Source of the DNA: Candidatus Poribacteria bacterium
Lineage (GTDB): Bacteria; Poribacteria; WGA-4E; WGA-3G
Length of the DNA: 64,000 nt
Direction of reading: 5' to 3'
NCBI GenBank assembly: GCA_026702755.1
Contig: JAPPBX010000043.1
Location: forward strand, 1 to 64,000
Translations under genes and position numbers: made by a program
Part shown: positions 33,372 to 42,090 of the stretch, piece by piece
How the letters are laid out: each line of letters starts with the position of its first letter
How positions within the stretch are numbered: the stretch's first letter is position 1
The notes under the pieces: model-generated
The model's database searches: none
Seen by the model: only the letters and a program-made list of their open reading frames with translations
What the model was told of the DNA's origin: nothing

Positions 33372-36300
33372 TTATGCGATAATCAACCACGTCACCAATT
33401 TGAAATCACCAGTGTCTTTAGGTGCTTTGGATGCTGGTGTGAGTTTTGCCTCGCGGGGACTTCCGCTCTTCAAAACTTGGCTCTGGGTCTTTGTATGCGC
33501 CCGTGTGATGTGCGAAATGACGGTGTCTAAAAGTTTGTTGTAATGTACCATGTTATCACCGTATTCCGTCTCTTGGTCAAACCAGAGACACAAATCATCT
33601 ATTGTGTCCTCCTTGCCAACCGCAGATGCTTCAAATAGATCCAACACCTGTTTGGCATTGATACACCCGTAACGGATATCCCCGCTGTTTCGGATATAAA
33701 CGGCATAGTACGGATGGATGGGACTGGCGGTTTTTTGCTGTTTATCCGTGCTTGCGTTTGTTTGCTGCAGAAAGAAGATAACACCCTTTTCCGTAGGGTT
33801 ATTTTCGTTGTTGGTAACGGCATAAGCACCATCAGGTGTTGCCTCAAGTTTCGCTCTATTTCTTTCGAGATATTTGAGGAGTTGCGCGAAGAAATAATCT
33901 AACGTAAAGTCGCTCATTACCACATTGTCAGAGAGCTCATCTAAATCAAGCACCTCTTCACGGAGCCGTTCCAATTGCTGATCCCGGAAATTGAGTTCCA
34001 TCTGTGCCTGTTCATAAACCGATTCATTCAACGGGTCGTCATCACCACTTGCGGTCGCATCAGCGAGTGCCATACGGGATTCAACGCGATTTCGTAAACG
34101 GAGATAGACCTCCATATCTTCGGTGGGCCAATAGTTAATCATCTTGACGGCGACGTTATTGCTCCCGATCCTGTCAATCCGTCCAAACCGTTGAATGATA
34201 CGGACGGGGTTCCAGTGTATATCGTAGTTGAGGACAGTATCGCAATCCTGAAGGTTTTGCCCTTCTGAGATACAGTCTGTCGCAATAATCAGGTCTATAA
34301 TGTCGCTTGCGTCATCAGAACGTCCTCTTGCGCGTGGAGCAAAGTTTGTTAGGATATCGCTGAATTTATTTTCTCCGGAGGTCGTTCGCGTCATATCTCC
34401 AGAAACCAGTGCCATATTCAGATCTAATTCCGATGTGAGTTCGGACAAGTTATCATAAAGATATTCTGCCGTATCCTTGAAGGTGGTAAAGATGAGCAAC
34501 TTGCGATTAGGGTTTCCATCCTTATCTTTCGTAGGGTTTAGTGCCTTGTCTCGAATATGCTTTTTAATCTCTTTCAGTTTTCCATCTCTTTCTGGCGTGA
34601 TGGATTTCACTTTTTCTAACACAGCCGTTAGGGTCTGTTTATCTTGAATGATGTCCTGTTTCCATCGGGTGCAATCCAGCTCTTTTAAATGGTAGGGATT
34701 TCTGGCACGATTGATTAAAAATTCCTCATCGTCTTCATCGTCATCAGGAAGGACATCGGCGGTGTCTGCTATATTGCCCTTTTTCTCAAAGCGTTCAATC
34801 TTCTCCAGCATTTCATCGTGTTTGTTGATGGTGCGTTCAAGTGTTTCAGAGAGGGAGTGCGCAGAACTTTCCAGCCGTTTGAGGAAGTTGGTCTGCATCA
34901 TGCCGATAAGGAATTTCTCGCGGTCTGCTTGGTTGAAACGGAATTTCTGTTTTTCATCTGCCAACCGCTGTTTTGCTGTTTCATCGACAACATAACTTGA
35001 AGGTCTATAGATGGATAGCTCGAAATCACCTATCTGATCCGCCAACGCTTTATATGAAAGTTGACCTGATAGGTCGGTGGGTGGATGGCAGTTTACTGGG
35101 TCCAGTTGTGTAGGGAATTCACCGATTTTTTCTATTTCTTCGGCATAGTATTTTATGATATGCCTTCGGGAACGCGCGATAGAAACGCCGCCGAGCAATT
35201 GGAAAAAGTCTACGCCTAAAGTATCAAATAATTCTGTTTTATCTCTTGTGCCATCTTTTAGTGGCTTTTCTTCCCATGCCTTGAAGGCTTTTTGTGCCTG
35301 CTGTATTAAAGTACGGATATTGCTAACCCCTAAACTGTTTCTAAAGACATCCTCGCGTTTTTCTGTCATGAGATATATCTGATTGCGGAGGTCGGCGAGT
35401 GAAGTATTTACCGGTGTCGCGGAAAGCATCAGTACTTTGGTTTTTGTGCCTTCCTTGATGACCTCCTCTAAGAGGCGGGAATAGCGGGTGTGGCGGAAAT
35501 TACCATCTTTGTCCTCACGGGGTTTGCTATCGTTTCGGAAATTGTGCGATTCGTCAATAACAATCAGGTCAAAATTTCGCCAATTGAAATCTGCCAGATT
35601 GACACCGCCAGAATCACCGCTATATCTGGATAGGTCGGTGTGGGATAGTAAGGTGTATCCGAATTTGTCATCAAGGAACTCATTAGATGCTTGTGAATTA
35701 TGTGCCGGATAGAGTGCCCAATTTTCGCGAAGTTTTTTCGGACAGAGGACAAGGACGCGTTCGTTTCGCAATTCAAAAAATTTGATAACAGCGAGTGCCG
35801 TGTAGGTTTTTCCTAACCCGACGCTGTCTGCTAAGATGCAGCCGTTGTGTCGCAACAATCGAGCAATAACACTTTTCGCTCCCTCTTTTTGAAAGTCGTA
35901 TAACTTGTCCCAGATTTTTGTGTCGTATAGATGTATATCCTCAAGGGTCTGTTCGTTTGTTTTTCGGGTCTCAATTTCTTCACGGAACAGTTCGTATAGG
36001 GTTTTGTAATAGATGAGTTCTGGTGGGTGATCTTGCCCGATCTGCTTCAGTTTTGCCAGCACTGTCTCTTTGACATCTTCAACCAGTTCATCGTTATTCC
36101 AGAGTTCATCAAACCACGCCTTGAGGTCAATCCGGTCGCGGTCGCTATCCACCTCTAAGTTGAGTTCAATGTTGCTGTTATTTGAACTGAGTCCGAGTCC
36201 GCGTACCGTAAAGTTGGAGCTGCCGAGAATTGCTTTGTCAACGCCGTTATTGGCGATATGGTACATCTTCCCGTGTATCAGATTTGCGTCGCGGGTTGTG

Positions 36301-36647
36301 CGGATGTCTACCTTCTCTTTTATCCATTCGGCACACGCTTTGGCAATCGGTTTCTGTCGGAGTTGCTGGTTGAGTTCTAAACCTGTATCCGTTATGTCAA
36401 ACGCTTTTTTATCTGTGTTATTCGGATCCATACGTTTGACAAAATCGGGATCACCGAAAAGAAAGCGGAGTTCCTCTATTTTGTTGAGGGAATGTTGCAT
36501 CTTTTCATAAGCGTAGATGGTGAAGTAGGCAGATACGATGGAGAGTGCGGAACCGTTTTTAATTTCCTGTTGTAGAAAATCGTGAACTGTGTCACGGAGA
36601 AGGTTGTCTCGGATGCCGGATTTTAGGGATGCGTTTTTATTTGACAT
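33372..36647 (-). CDS. PLD-nuclease/SNF2-helicase fusion protein
   Basis: The 1091-residue product starts with a phospholipase D-like nuclease domain (about 1-200): one H-x-K motif in LIHGKMYHIA near 126 followed by AILGSSNFTVRGL. A SNF2-type helicase follows: FQKEGAKSVIARLL, Walker A LADSVGLGKTYTAL near 277, Walker B IDESHNF near 364, LMLSATPVN, and motif VI IQRFGRIDRIG near 820. A long insertion with acidic DDDEDDEEF lies between the lobes. Such proteins occur with adenine methyltransferases in restriction-like systems. ATG 36647 is chosen because a longer frame overlaps the upstream Uma2 gene. Confidence 0.9.
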   Translation of the reverse strand: MSNKNASLKSGIRDNLLRDTVHDFLQQEIKNGSALSIVSAYFTIYAYEKMQHSLNKIEELRFLFGDPDFVKRMDPNNTDKKAFDITDTGLELNQQLRQKPIAKACAEWIKEKVDIRTTRDANLIHGKMYHIANNGVDKAILGSSNFTVRGLGLSSNNSNIELNLEVDSDRDRIDLKAWFDELWNNDELVEDVKETVLAKLKQIGQDHPPELIYYKTLYELFREEIETRKTNEQTLEDIHLYDTKIWDKLYDFQKEGAKSVIARLLRHNGCILADSVGLGKTYTALAVIKFFELRNERVLVLCPKKLRENWALYPAHNSQASNEFLDDKFGYTLLSHTDLSRYSGDSGGVNLADFNWRNFDLIVIDESHNFRNDSKPREDKDGNFRHTRYSRLLEEVIKEGTKTKVLMLSATPVNTSLADLRNQIYLMTEKREDVFRNSLGVSNIRTLIQQAQKAFKAWEEKPLKDGTRDKTELFDTLGVDFFQLLGGVSIARSRRHIIKYYAEEIEKIGEFPTQLDPVNCHPPTDLSGQLSYKALADQIGDFELSIYRPSSYVVDETAKQRLADEKQKFRFNQADREKFLIGMMQTNFLKRLESSAHSLSETLERTINKHDEMLEKIERFEKKGNIADTADVLPDDDEDDEEFLINRARNPYHLKELDCTRWKQDIIQDKQTLTAVLEKVKSITPERDGKLKEIKKHIRDKALNPTKDKDGNPNRKLLIFTTFKDTAEYLYDNLSELTSELDLNMALVSGDMTRTTSGENKFSDILTNFAPRARGRSDDASDIIDLIIATDCISEGQNLQDCDTVLNYDIHWNPVRIIQRFGRIDRIGSNNVAVKMINYWPTEDMEVYLRLRNRVESRMALADATASGDDDPLNESVYEQAQMELNFRDQQLERLREEVLDLDELSDNVVMSDFTLDYFFAQLLKYLERNRAKLEATPDGAYAVTNNENNPTEKGVIFFLQQTNASTDKQQKTASPIHPYYAVYIRNSGDIRYGCINAKQVLDLFEASAVGKEDTIDDLCLWFDQETEYGDNMVHYNKLLDTVISHITRAHTKTQSQVLKSGSPREAKLTPASKAPKDTGDFKLVTWLIIA

Positions 36648-36660
36648 AGATGCTTCAACT

Positions 36661-37278
36661 TTAATGAGAAAATAGGACGCGTTCGTATATTTCTTGTAAA
36701 GGCAGCTCGCAGTGGATGGAGGTGAGTGGTAGGCTTTCTTCAAGTTTTTGGAAGTCGGTGAAAATCCAGTCCTTTCCTGTCGTAGGTGCAGTTCCCTGTT
36801 TTTCTTGGCGGCGGTGGTGTTCGACAAGTACTTTGTCTTGGGCGACGAGGACGTATTCCTGCAACGACGCGAGGTGTCGGTAGTGTGCGAATTTTTCGCG
36901 TCTATCATAAACTTGAGTTGAAGGCGAGAGTACCTCTACCAAGATAATGGGGTTGAGAAGTGTGTCAAAGACATCGTCTTCAAAGCGCGGTTCTTCACAA
37001 ACGACAACGACATCTGGGTAGAAGTAGGAGGTTGTCGTAGGTGTGCTCACGCGCATCTCGTTCGCGTAGGTTTCACATTCGCTGCCTCTTAATAAAGTGC
37101 GGAGTTCACCAAAGATATTACCTGTAATCAGATTATGCTCGCGACTTGCACCGGACATCGCAATTAATTCGCCGTTTATGTATTCGTGTCTGATTATTTC
37201 TCCGGTTGGCAGTGCTTTGCGTTCAAAAGCGATGTATTCTTCGGGTGTAAGGCGTGTTTGTGTTGCGGGGATTGCCAT
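36661..37278 (-). CDS. Uma2-family (DUF820) endonuclease-like protein
   Basis: The 205-residue product has the classic Uma2 layout: TRLTPEEYIAFER at the start, HEYINGELIAMSGAS near 35, YPDVVVVCEEP near 100, ILVEVLSPSTQVYDRREK near 125 (the E-V-L-S nuclease motif) and YRHLASLQEYVLV. It is unlike the Uma2 protein at 20590 and has no coiled coil. GGAGG precedes ATG 37278, which lies inside the end of the AbrB gene (56-base overlap). It precedes the helicase by 13 bases. Confidence 0.85.
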   Translation of the reverse strand: MAIPATQTRLTPEEYIAFERKALPTGEIIRHEYINGELIAMSGASREHNLITGNIFGELRTLLRGSECETYANEMRVSTPTTTSYFYPDVVVVCEEPRFEDDVFDTLLNPIILVEVLSPSTQVYDRREKFAHYRHLASLQEYVLVAQDKVLVEHHRRQEKQGTAPTTGKDWIFTDFQKLEESLPLTSIHCELPLQEIYERVLFSH

Positions 37279-37582
37279 GATTTCCTCCGGATGCAGTTTT
37301 CTTCTGTTTGTCATATTCTTCCTGTCGAAGCTCAGCAACTGCGCGTTCAACATCTTGATAGACTTCTTCTTCGCTGATACCTCTATTTTGTTCGTGGACG
37401 TTATTCATTACTTGTAGGAGTTTTTCCCAATCTTCTGATGTCACTAATTTTTGGGGCGTAATCACGACGGAATCACCTTCAATTCGAGCATCCACAACAT
37501 CGCCCTTTTTAAGTCCTAAACTTTCTCGGATTGGTTTAGGAATGGTTATTTGTCCATGTTCGAGGATTTTAGCAATTGCCAT
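37223..37582 (-). CDS. AbrB/MazE-like (SpoVT/AbrB domain) DNA-binding protein
   Basis: The 119-residue product has an N-terminal swapped-hairpin AbrB domain: AKILEHGQITIPKPIRESLG then GDVVDARIEGDSVVITPQ. A helical tail (YQDVERAVAELRQEEYDKQKK) and a basic C-terminus (YTRRIHRF) follow. Such proteins are antitoxins or repressors. Its usual toxin (MazF or PIN) is missing; the overlapping downstream gene is Uma2. ATG 37582 follows AAGGAG with 8-base spacing. Confidence 0.85.
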   Translation of the reverse strand: MAIAKILEHGQITIPKPIRESLGLKKGDVVDARIEGDSVVITPQKLVTSEDWEKLLQVMNNVHEQNRGISEEEVYQDVERAVAELRQEEYDKQKKTASGGNHGNPRNTNTPYTRRIHRF

Positions 37583-37787
37583 ATTTTTGCTCCTTTTTGG
37601 ATGATTTTCAATAATTGGTGTATTTTTAAGTATAAAGCATTTTTGGTAAATAGTCAACCTGTTCGTTGCGTCAGGATCGTTCTCTATAACCATTCAGTGA
37701 TTTTCTGTATACAACTTCCCAATATGTGGTATACTGTTACGGAAACTGAAAGCGTTCTGCTGTTAGAACAACTTGGAGGAAATTTGT

Positions 37788-38762
37788 ATGAATACACCAC
37801 CAGAAAGAAAGTGGGATGGGACGGTTGTCCGCTATCCGGATCCGGCGATTGAGGTGCTGGATCCTCGTTTTGGAAAATATAAAATCGGGAATTCCGTTGT
37901 TGAGCGGTTATGGACGGGGTCGCGCTGGGCAGAGGGACCTGTCTGGTTCGGGGATGGCGGTTACCTGCTTTGGAGCGATATTCCGAACAATCGGATTCTG
38001 AAATGGGAGGAATCCACGGGTCAGGTAAGCACCTATCGTAAGCCGTCTAACTATAGCAACGGACACACGCGCGATCGGCAGGGGAGACTCGTCAGTTGTG
38101 AACACGGGGCACGGCGCGTTACACGAACCGAATACGACGGCACGATTACCGTGCTGATGGACAGTTTCAATGGGAAACCGCTCAACGCTCCGAACGACGT
38201 GGCGGTTCATCCGGATGGGCATATCTGGTTTACCGATCCCGGATACGGTATCATGCTCAACTACGAAGGGCATATCGCCGAATTTGAACTGCCAACCTGT
38301 GTTTATCGTCTCAACCCAGATACCGGAGACGCAACTGTCGTGATAGATGAACTCGAAAAACCGAACGGCATCTGCTTTTCACCCGATTATGATAAACTCT
38401 ATGTCGTTGATACAGGTGTTACACATAAAGAAGGAACGCCGCGGCATCTCTTCGTCTACAATGTGATAGATGGTGAGCGACTCGGCGATCAAGAGGTCTT
38501 CTGCGATATGTCCCCGGGGATTGCTGACGGTATTCGGTGTGATGTTGATGGAAATCTCTGGGCAAGTGCGGGTTGGGTTGGCGACGGCTACGATGGTGTG
38601 CATGTCTTTGCGCCAGATGGAACACGTATCGGACAAATTCACCTCCCAGAAATCTGTGCAAATCTCTGTTTCGGTGGTGTAAAACGGAACCGATTGTTTA
38701 TGATGGGAAGCCAATCTCTTTATTCGGTTTATGTAGAAGCACAAGGCGTGCCGCTTTTTTAG
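37788..38762 (+). CDS. SMP-30/gluconolactonase/LRE-family beta-propeller
   Basis: The 324-residue six-bladed propeller has the metal-binding Glu in RWAEGPVWFGDGGYLLWSD near 50, DRQGRLVSCEHGARRVTR near 100, APNDVAVHPDGHIWFTDPGYG near 130-150 and EKPNGICFSPDYDKLYVVDTG near 200, with a late Asp in PGIADGIRCDVDGNLW. Members hydrolyse sugar lactones. TTGGAGGAAATTTGT before ATG 37788 gives a good ribosome site. It has no signal peptide and fits the sugar-acid theme of the region. The exact lactone is unknown. Confidence 0.9.
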   Translation: MNTPPERKWDGTVVRYPDPAIEVLDPRFGKYKIGNSVVERLWTGSRWAEGPVWFGDGGYLLWSDIPNNRILKWEESTGQVSTYRKPSNYSNGHTRDRQGRLVSCEHGARRVTRTEYDGTITVLMDSFNGKPLNAPNDVAVHPDGHIWFTDPGYGIMLNYEGHIAEFELPTCVYRLNPDTGDATVVIDELEKPNGICFSPDYDKLYVVDTGVTHKEGTPRHLFVYNVIDGERLGDQEVFCDMSPGIADGIRCDVDGNLWASAGWVGDGYDGVHVFAPDGTRIGQIHLPEICANLCFGGVKRNRLFMMGSQSLYSVYVEAQGVPLF

Positions 38763-38788
38763 TCGGGATTACAAATCCCCCCTACAGG

Positions 38789-39625
38789 ATGATGAACACA
38801 GACAACCTTGAACGTATCAACTGTCCGATTTGTGAACGCGATGAGGCGAAGCTGCTCTTTAATAAGGATTCTCTATCGGTGGTCGCTTGTAAGCAGTGCC
38901 GATTGCGGTATGTTAATCCGCGAGTCGATCGTCAGACGCTTGAATCGGAGTATATTGAGACCTATTATCCACCTGATAAAGTGGATCGCATCCAGACAGA
39001 CAGTATGGAATGGCTGCAGATGACGGAGCGTCTCACGGAATTAGAGAAGCGGCATCGGAACAAAGGACGACTGCTGGATGTCGGGTGTGGTATCGGTACC
39101 TTTCTTCACCTCGCGCGAGAACAGGGGTGGGAATCACACGGCGTTGAACCTTCCAAGAGCGGTAGTAGTTTTGCAAAAGAAGAGCATAAACTGGATGTGC
39201 AGTGTGGAGACCTTTTTGATGCTGATTTTCCGCCCGCACACTTTGACGCAATCACGCTCTATCATGTGTTAGAACATATCTCTGAACTCAATCCGTTTCT
39301 CAGTGAGTTACGCCGGATTCTGAAACCTGCAGGAACTGAGGAAAAGGCAGGCACCTTGGTCATTGAAGTCCCGAACGGTGAGGGGCTGCAGAGCCGTCTC
39401 CAGAAAGCGGATTGGCCTTATGTCCATCCGCGGGATCATCTCTACTATTTCTCTGCGCACTCCTTGCCGAAATTGCTTCAGAAGCACGGTTTTCGTAACA
39501 TTAAGTTGGGAAAACCGAAGCGCGTTAGTCCATCAACAGGAGTCCATTTCGCGCTCCGTCAAGCGGCAACTGCTGCACTCGTCCAGTTTCACTTGGGCAC
39601 AGTGATTCGGGTGTACGCAAGTTAG
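38789..39625 (+). CDS. Class I SAM methyltransferase with N-terminal zinc-ribbon-like segment
   Basis: The 278-residue product begins with a cysteine cluster (CPICERDE, then CKQCRLRYVNPRVD near 30) typical of Methyltransf_23-type enzymes. The SAM motif GRLLDVGCGIGTFLHLA follows near 95. LYHVLEHISELNPFL and the RILKPAG segment with VPNGEG complete the fold. It resembles methyltransferases acting on sugar-nucleotide or polysaccharide substrates. It follows the gluconolactonase-like gene after 26 bases. Confidence 0.85.
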   Translation: MMNTDNLERINCPICERDEAKLLFNKDSLSVVACKQCRLRYVNPRVDRQTLESEYIETYYPPDKVDRIQTDSMEWLQMTERLTELEKRHRNKGRLLDVGCGIGTFLHLAREQGWESHGVEPSKSGSSFAKEEHKLDVQCGDLFDADFPPAHFDAITLYHVLEHISELNPFLSELRRILKPAGTEEKAGTLVIEVPNGEGLQSRLQKADWPYVHPRDHLYYFSAHSLPKLLQKHGFRNIKLGKPKRVSPSTGVHFALRQAATAALVQFHLGTVIRVYAS

Positions 39626-39635
39626 TGGACGTGCG

Positions 39636-40103
39636 TTACGATGAAGGTGCTTGATAGGAGAACGTTTGGATGACATCGTTCATGAGGAGACGCTGCGCGA
39701 TGGTCTCAAGAATTTCGGCGTTCAGGGAACCTGTCAACCAGTACTTATGTCCCGTCCGCACAGTGGTGATATCTGTGATGCCTAAGTCTTTGATGCCTTT
39801 GACAGTGCTATCGCCCACTGCGTCAGTGACACCGGCTTTGAATTGTACCTCAAGTGTCCAACCTGTTGCGGGGTCGTTTTGAGCGGCGAAAGTGTATGCT
39901 TGTGTGATAGGATCGGCGAGGAGTTCAGCACCAATTCGGTCAATAGTTTGTGCATCGAGCGCGCCTTCGATCCAGTAAACCGTGGCTGTGCGGACAGAAT
40001 GGATGCCACTGATGCCGAGGTCGGCGATGTCTTCAAGAATGCCCTGTCCGACCGTGTCGGGGACTTCGGGTTTATAATAGACTTCAACTTTCCAATTATT
40101 CAT
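39636..40103 (-). CDS. Tandem PurS-like protein (two fused PurS domains)
   Basis: The 155-residue product consists of two similar halves of about 75 residues each. WKVEVYYKPEVPDTVGQGI and ILEDIADLGISGIHSVRTAT in the first correspond to WTLEVQFKAGVTDAVGDSTV and KGIKDLGITDITTVRTGHKYW in the second. Each half matches PurS, the small partner of formylglycinamidine synthase (PurL/PurQ). PurS is normally 80-85 residues and works as a dimer; here the dimer is fused. No other purine gene is nearby. It has its own promoter (40163-40190). Confidence 0.75.
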   Translation of the reverse strand: MNNWKVEVYYKPEVPDTVGQGILEDIADLGISGIHSVRTATVYWIEGALDAQTIDRIGAELLADPITQAYTFAAQNDPATGWTLEVQFKAGVTDAVGDSTVKGIKDLGITDITTVRTGHKYWLTGSLNAEILETIAQRLLMNDVIQTFSYQAPSS

Positions 40104-40162
40104 GGTTTTATAGTTGCTATTTCTGTAAATAGAAATTCCTCTGTCTTTTTGGGATTTTTTCA

Positions 40163-40190
40163 ATTGTACGAAAAATTTCGATAAAGTCAA
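40163..40190 (-). promoter_or_regulatory. Promoter for the tandem PurS gene
   Basis: TTGACT (40185-40190), a 16-base spacer and TACAAT (40163-40168) on the minus strand, about 60 bases before the start. Confidence 0.55.
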
Positions 40191-40233
40191 ATTAAAATCA
40201 CGTTTTCTTGTGAAAGATGTTATAATGGTAACC

Positions 40234-40276
40234 TATATACAGGCAGTGTTTTGTATATACACGCAGTGTTTTGTAA
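40234..40276 (+). repeat. Tandem ATATACAGGCAGTGTTTTGT repeat
   Basis: The unit TATATAC(A)GGCAGTGTTTTGTA occurs twice back to back with one change. A separate hairpin CACTGC-TTC-GCAGTG lies at 40343-40357. The gap 40191-40481 otherwise holds nothing I recognise. Confidence 0.6.
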
Positions 40277-40481
40277 AAAAAAATAAAATACTGTTCTATC
40301 CATTTTGAATTTAGGATAGGTTCGTAGCCGTGCGATTTACCGCACTGCTTCGCAGTGAGAATAGGTCAACAACGGGCAATAAATGGTTTTCGTATGACAA
40401 ACCAAAGCAGCCCTATGATTTGAAAGCACACAAAGTACTATATTTTAGCGATACCCTTAATCCGATGCAGAGGTAAGAATC

Positions 40482-40766
40482 ATGTTTTCTATTACATTGG
40501 ATGTCCCCACTGAACTTTCAACCCCTCTTTCTATCTCTGGCTATAATCGAGAAAAACTGACTGAGGAAGCGAAACAGTTGCTTGCAATTTCGCTTTTCGA
40601 GCGTAACATTCTCTCTTTAGGGCAAGCTGCCAAATTGGCCGAACTACACTTATGGGATTTTATTCAGATTCTGAATCAGCAGGACATTCCTATTGCTGAA
40701 TATGATGATGAAGAAATCCAACAGGAATTGAAGATGGTCGCATGCTTAACACAGCAAACAAAGTAG
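40482..40766 (+). CDS. UPF0175-family protein, likely antitoxin
   Basis: The 94-residue product has the UPF0175 hallmark KLTEEAKQLLAISLFERNIL then SLGQAAKLAELHLWDFIQIL, and EYDDEEIQQEL near the end. The family is commonly paired with a DUF3368 PIN-domain toxin encoded just downstream. Here only a fragment of that partner remains (40767-40862). The start has GAGG 8 bases before it. Confidence 0.85.
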   Translation: MFSITLDVPTELSTPLSISGYNREKLTEEAKQLLAISLFERNILSLGQAAKLAELHLWDFIQILNQQDIPIAEYDDEEIQQELKMVACLTQQTK

Positions 40767-40862
40767 CCGACATTGCTATTACAACTACTACAAAAAGGCT
40801 TCCGACTCAGCAATAGATTGATCGATGCAGTGCTTGAAGAGGCGGGCGAACCTCTTTTGTAG
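40767..40862 (+). pseudogene. C-terminal relic of a DUF3368 PIN-type toxin
   Basis: Directly after the UPF0175 stop, the frame encodes LLLQLLQKGFRLSNRLIDAV then LEEAGEPLL and a stop. This looks like the end of a DUF3368 toxin, whose N-terminal 130 or so residues with the PIN active site are missing. The reading is based on the typical GFRLS...LI-x-x-VL-x-x-AGE ending and on the antitoxin next door. Confidence 0.6.
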
Positions 40863-40900
40863 CGAAGTGCTTTTTTAATTATGAATAAGGACAGTGAAAA

Positions 40901-41758
40901 ATGCCAACCGAACAGACTTCTAATACGGATTTGCAAACAATACCACTAAACATTCTGGTTTTCGGGGCACACCCCGATGATTGTGATATTAAAGCCGGTG
41001 GTGTTGCTGCTCTATATTTACAACAGGGACATCGCGTTAAGTTTGTCTCTGTTACAAACGGTGATGCTGGTCACCACGAAATGGGTGGCGGTCCTTTAGC
41101 ACAACGGCGATATGCCGAAGCACAAGCCGCCGCCGAAGTTATCGGAACCCTTGAATATGAACTGCTGGACAATCACGATGGCGAACTGATGCCGACGTTG
41201 GAAAACCGATATAAAATCATTCGTACAATACGTGAATTCCGTCCAGATTTGATTATGACACACCGCCCGAACGATTATCATCCCGACCATCGGTATACGT
41301 CAACGTTGGTGCAAGATGCGGCGTATATGGTTACGGTGCCGAATATCTGTGCGCTCACGCCACATCTGAGGAAAAATCCTGTTATTGTCTATTTGAGCGA
41401 CGGTTTCATGAAACCCTATCCGTTCACACCGGATGTTGTTGTCGGCATTGATGTTGTTGTTGAACAGAAGATTGATATGCTCCACTGTCACGTCTCGCAG
41501 TTTTACGAGTGGCTTCCTTACAACGGTGGCACATTAGACGCTGTTCCTACTGACGAATCGGCGCGGCGCGCATGGCTTGCCGAACGGTTGTTGAATCGTT
41601 TTAGCGATACTGCTGAAAAGTATCGAGATTTGCTGATAGCACTCTATGGAGAAGAAACAGGCGCACAGGTCAAATATGCTGAGGCATTTGAGGGATGCGA
41701 ATACGGAGCATCACTCACGGCAGAAAATATTCCAACCCTCTTCCCGTTTTTCACATAA
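40901..41758 (+). CDS. PIG-L/LmbE-family N-deacetylase
   Basis: The 285-residue product has the zinc motif GAHPDDCDIKAGG near 23 and the third ligand in HRPNDYHPDHRYTS near 120. These enzymes remove acetyl groups from N-acetylglucosamine conjugates (mycothiol or bacillithiol synthesis, lincomycin, GPI anchors). TNGDAGHHEMGG near 50 is typical of this group. It is followed by a cytochrome gene in the same direction with a 19-base gap. AAGGA precedes its start. Substrate unknown. Confidence 0.9.
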   Translation: MPTEQTSNTDLQTIPLNILVFGAHPDDCDIKAGGVAALYLQQGHRVKFVSVTNGDAGHHEMGGGPLAQRRYAEAQAAAEVIGTLEYELLDNHDGELMPTLENRYKIIRTIREFRPDLIMTHRPNDYHPDHRYTSTLVQDAAYMVTVPNICALTPHLRKNPVIVYLSDGFMKPYPFTPDVVVGIDVVVEQKIDMLHCHVSQFYEWLPYNGGTLDAVPTDESARRAWLAERLLNRFSDTAEKYRDLLIALYGEETGAQVKYAEAFEGCEYGASLTAENIPTLFPFFT

Positions 41759-41777
41759 GGAGTCCCGTATTAACGAT

Positions 41778-42044
41778 ATGCCAACAGAACAAGCCAGTGC
41801 CAGGACGCTTTTTGTTATTGTTAGTGTTATTGGTCTCATCTTTGCGATTGTTATGGTTATTCTTTTTTTTAATGCTGCGCCCGCCCGTTCTAACATTGAG
41901 GTGCATCGCGGTTCAGAGGAAGCGGCTGAGTGTTTGAAGTGCCACTTAAGAGGCGATGAGAAGTCGCCGACAATGCCACATCTCAATGTCGGTCGGTGTA
42001 ACCTCTGCCATGGATTATCGAAGGAGAAAGCGGACGTTAAATAA
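41778..42044 (+). CDS. Small membrane-anchored diheme cytochrome c
   Basis: The 88-residue product has a hydrophobic N-terminal anchor (FVIVSVIGLIFAIVMVILFF) and two CxxCH motifs (CLKCH near 53, CNLCH near 76) with few other residues, so it probably carries two haems outside the membrane. The ATG at 41778 is chosen; AAGGAG lies 15 bases before it. Its first six residues MPTEQAS repeat the MPTEQTS of the upstream deacetylase, a curious local similarity. It could donate electrons to the octaheme cytochrome, which lies 37 kb away; this is speculative. Confidence 0.75.
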   Translation: MPTEQASARTLFVIVSVIGLIFAIVMVILFFNAAPARSNIEVHRGSEEAAECLKCHLRGDEKSPTMPHLNVGRCNLCHGLSKEKADVK

Positions 42045-42090
42045 CGTGAGTTCGATAATAAAAGCAATGACAGACATGGAGGCTATAAAA

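Noticed and set aside
36648-36908. Upstream extension of the PLD-SNF2 gene
   Set aside because: It overlaps the Uma2 gene in another frame and does not match the PLD domain start.
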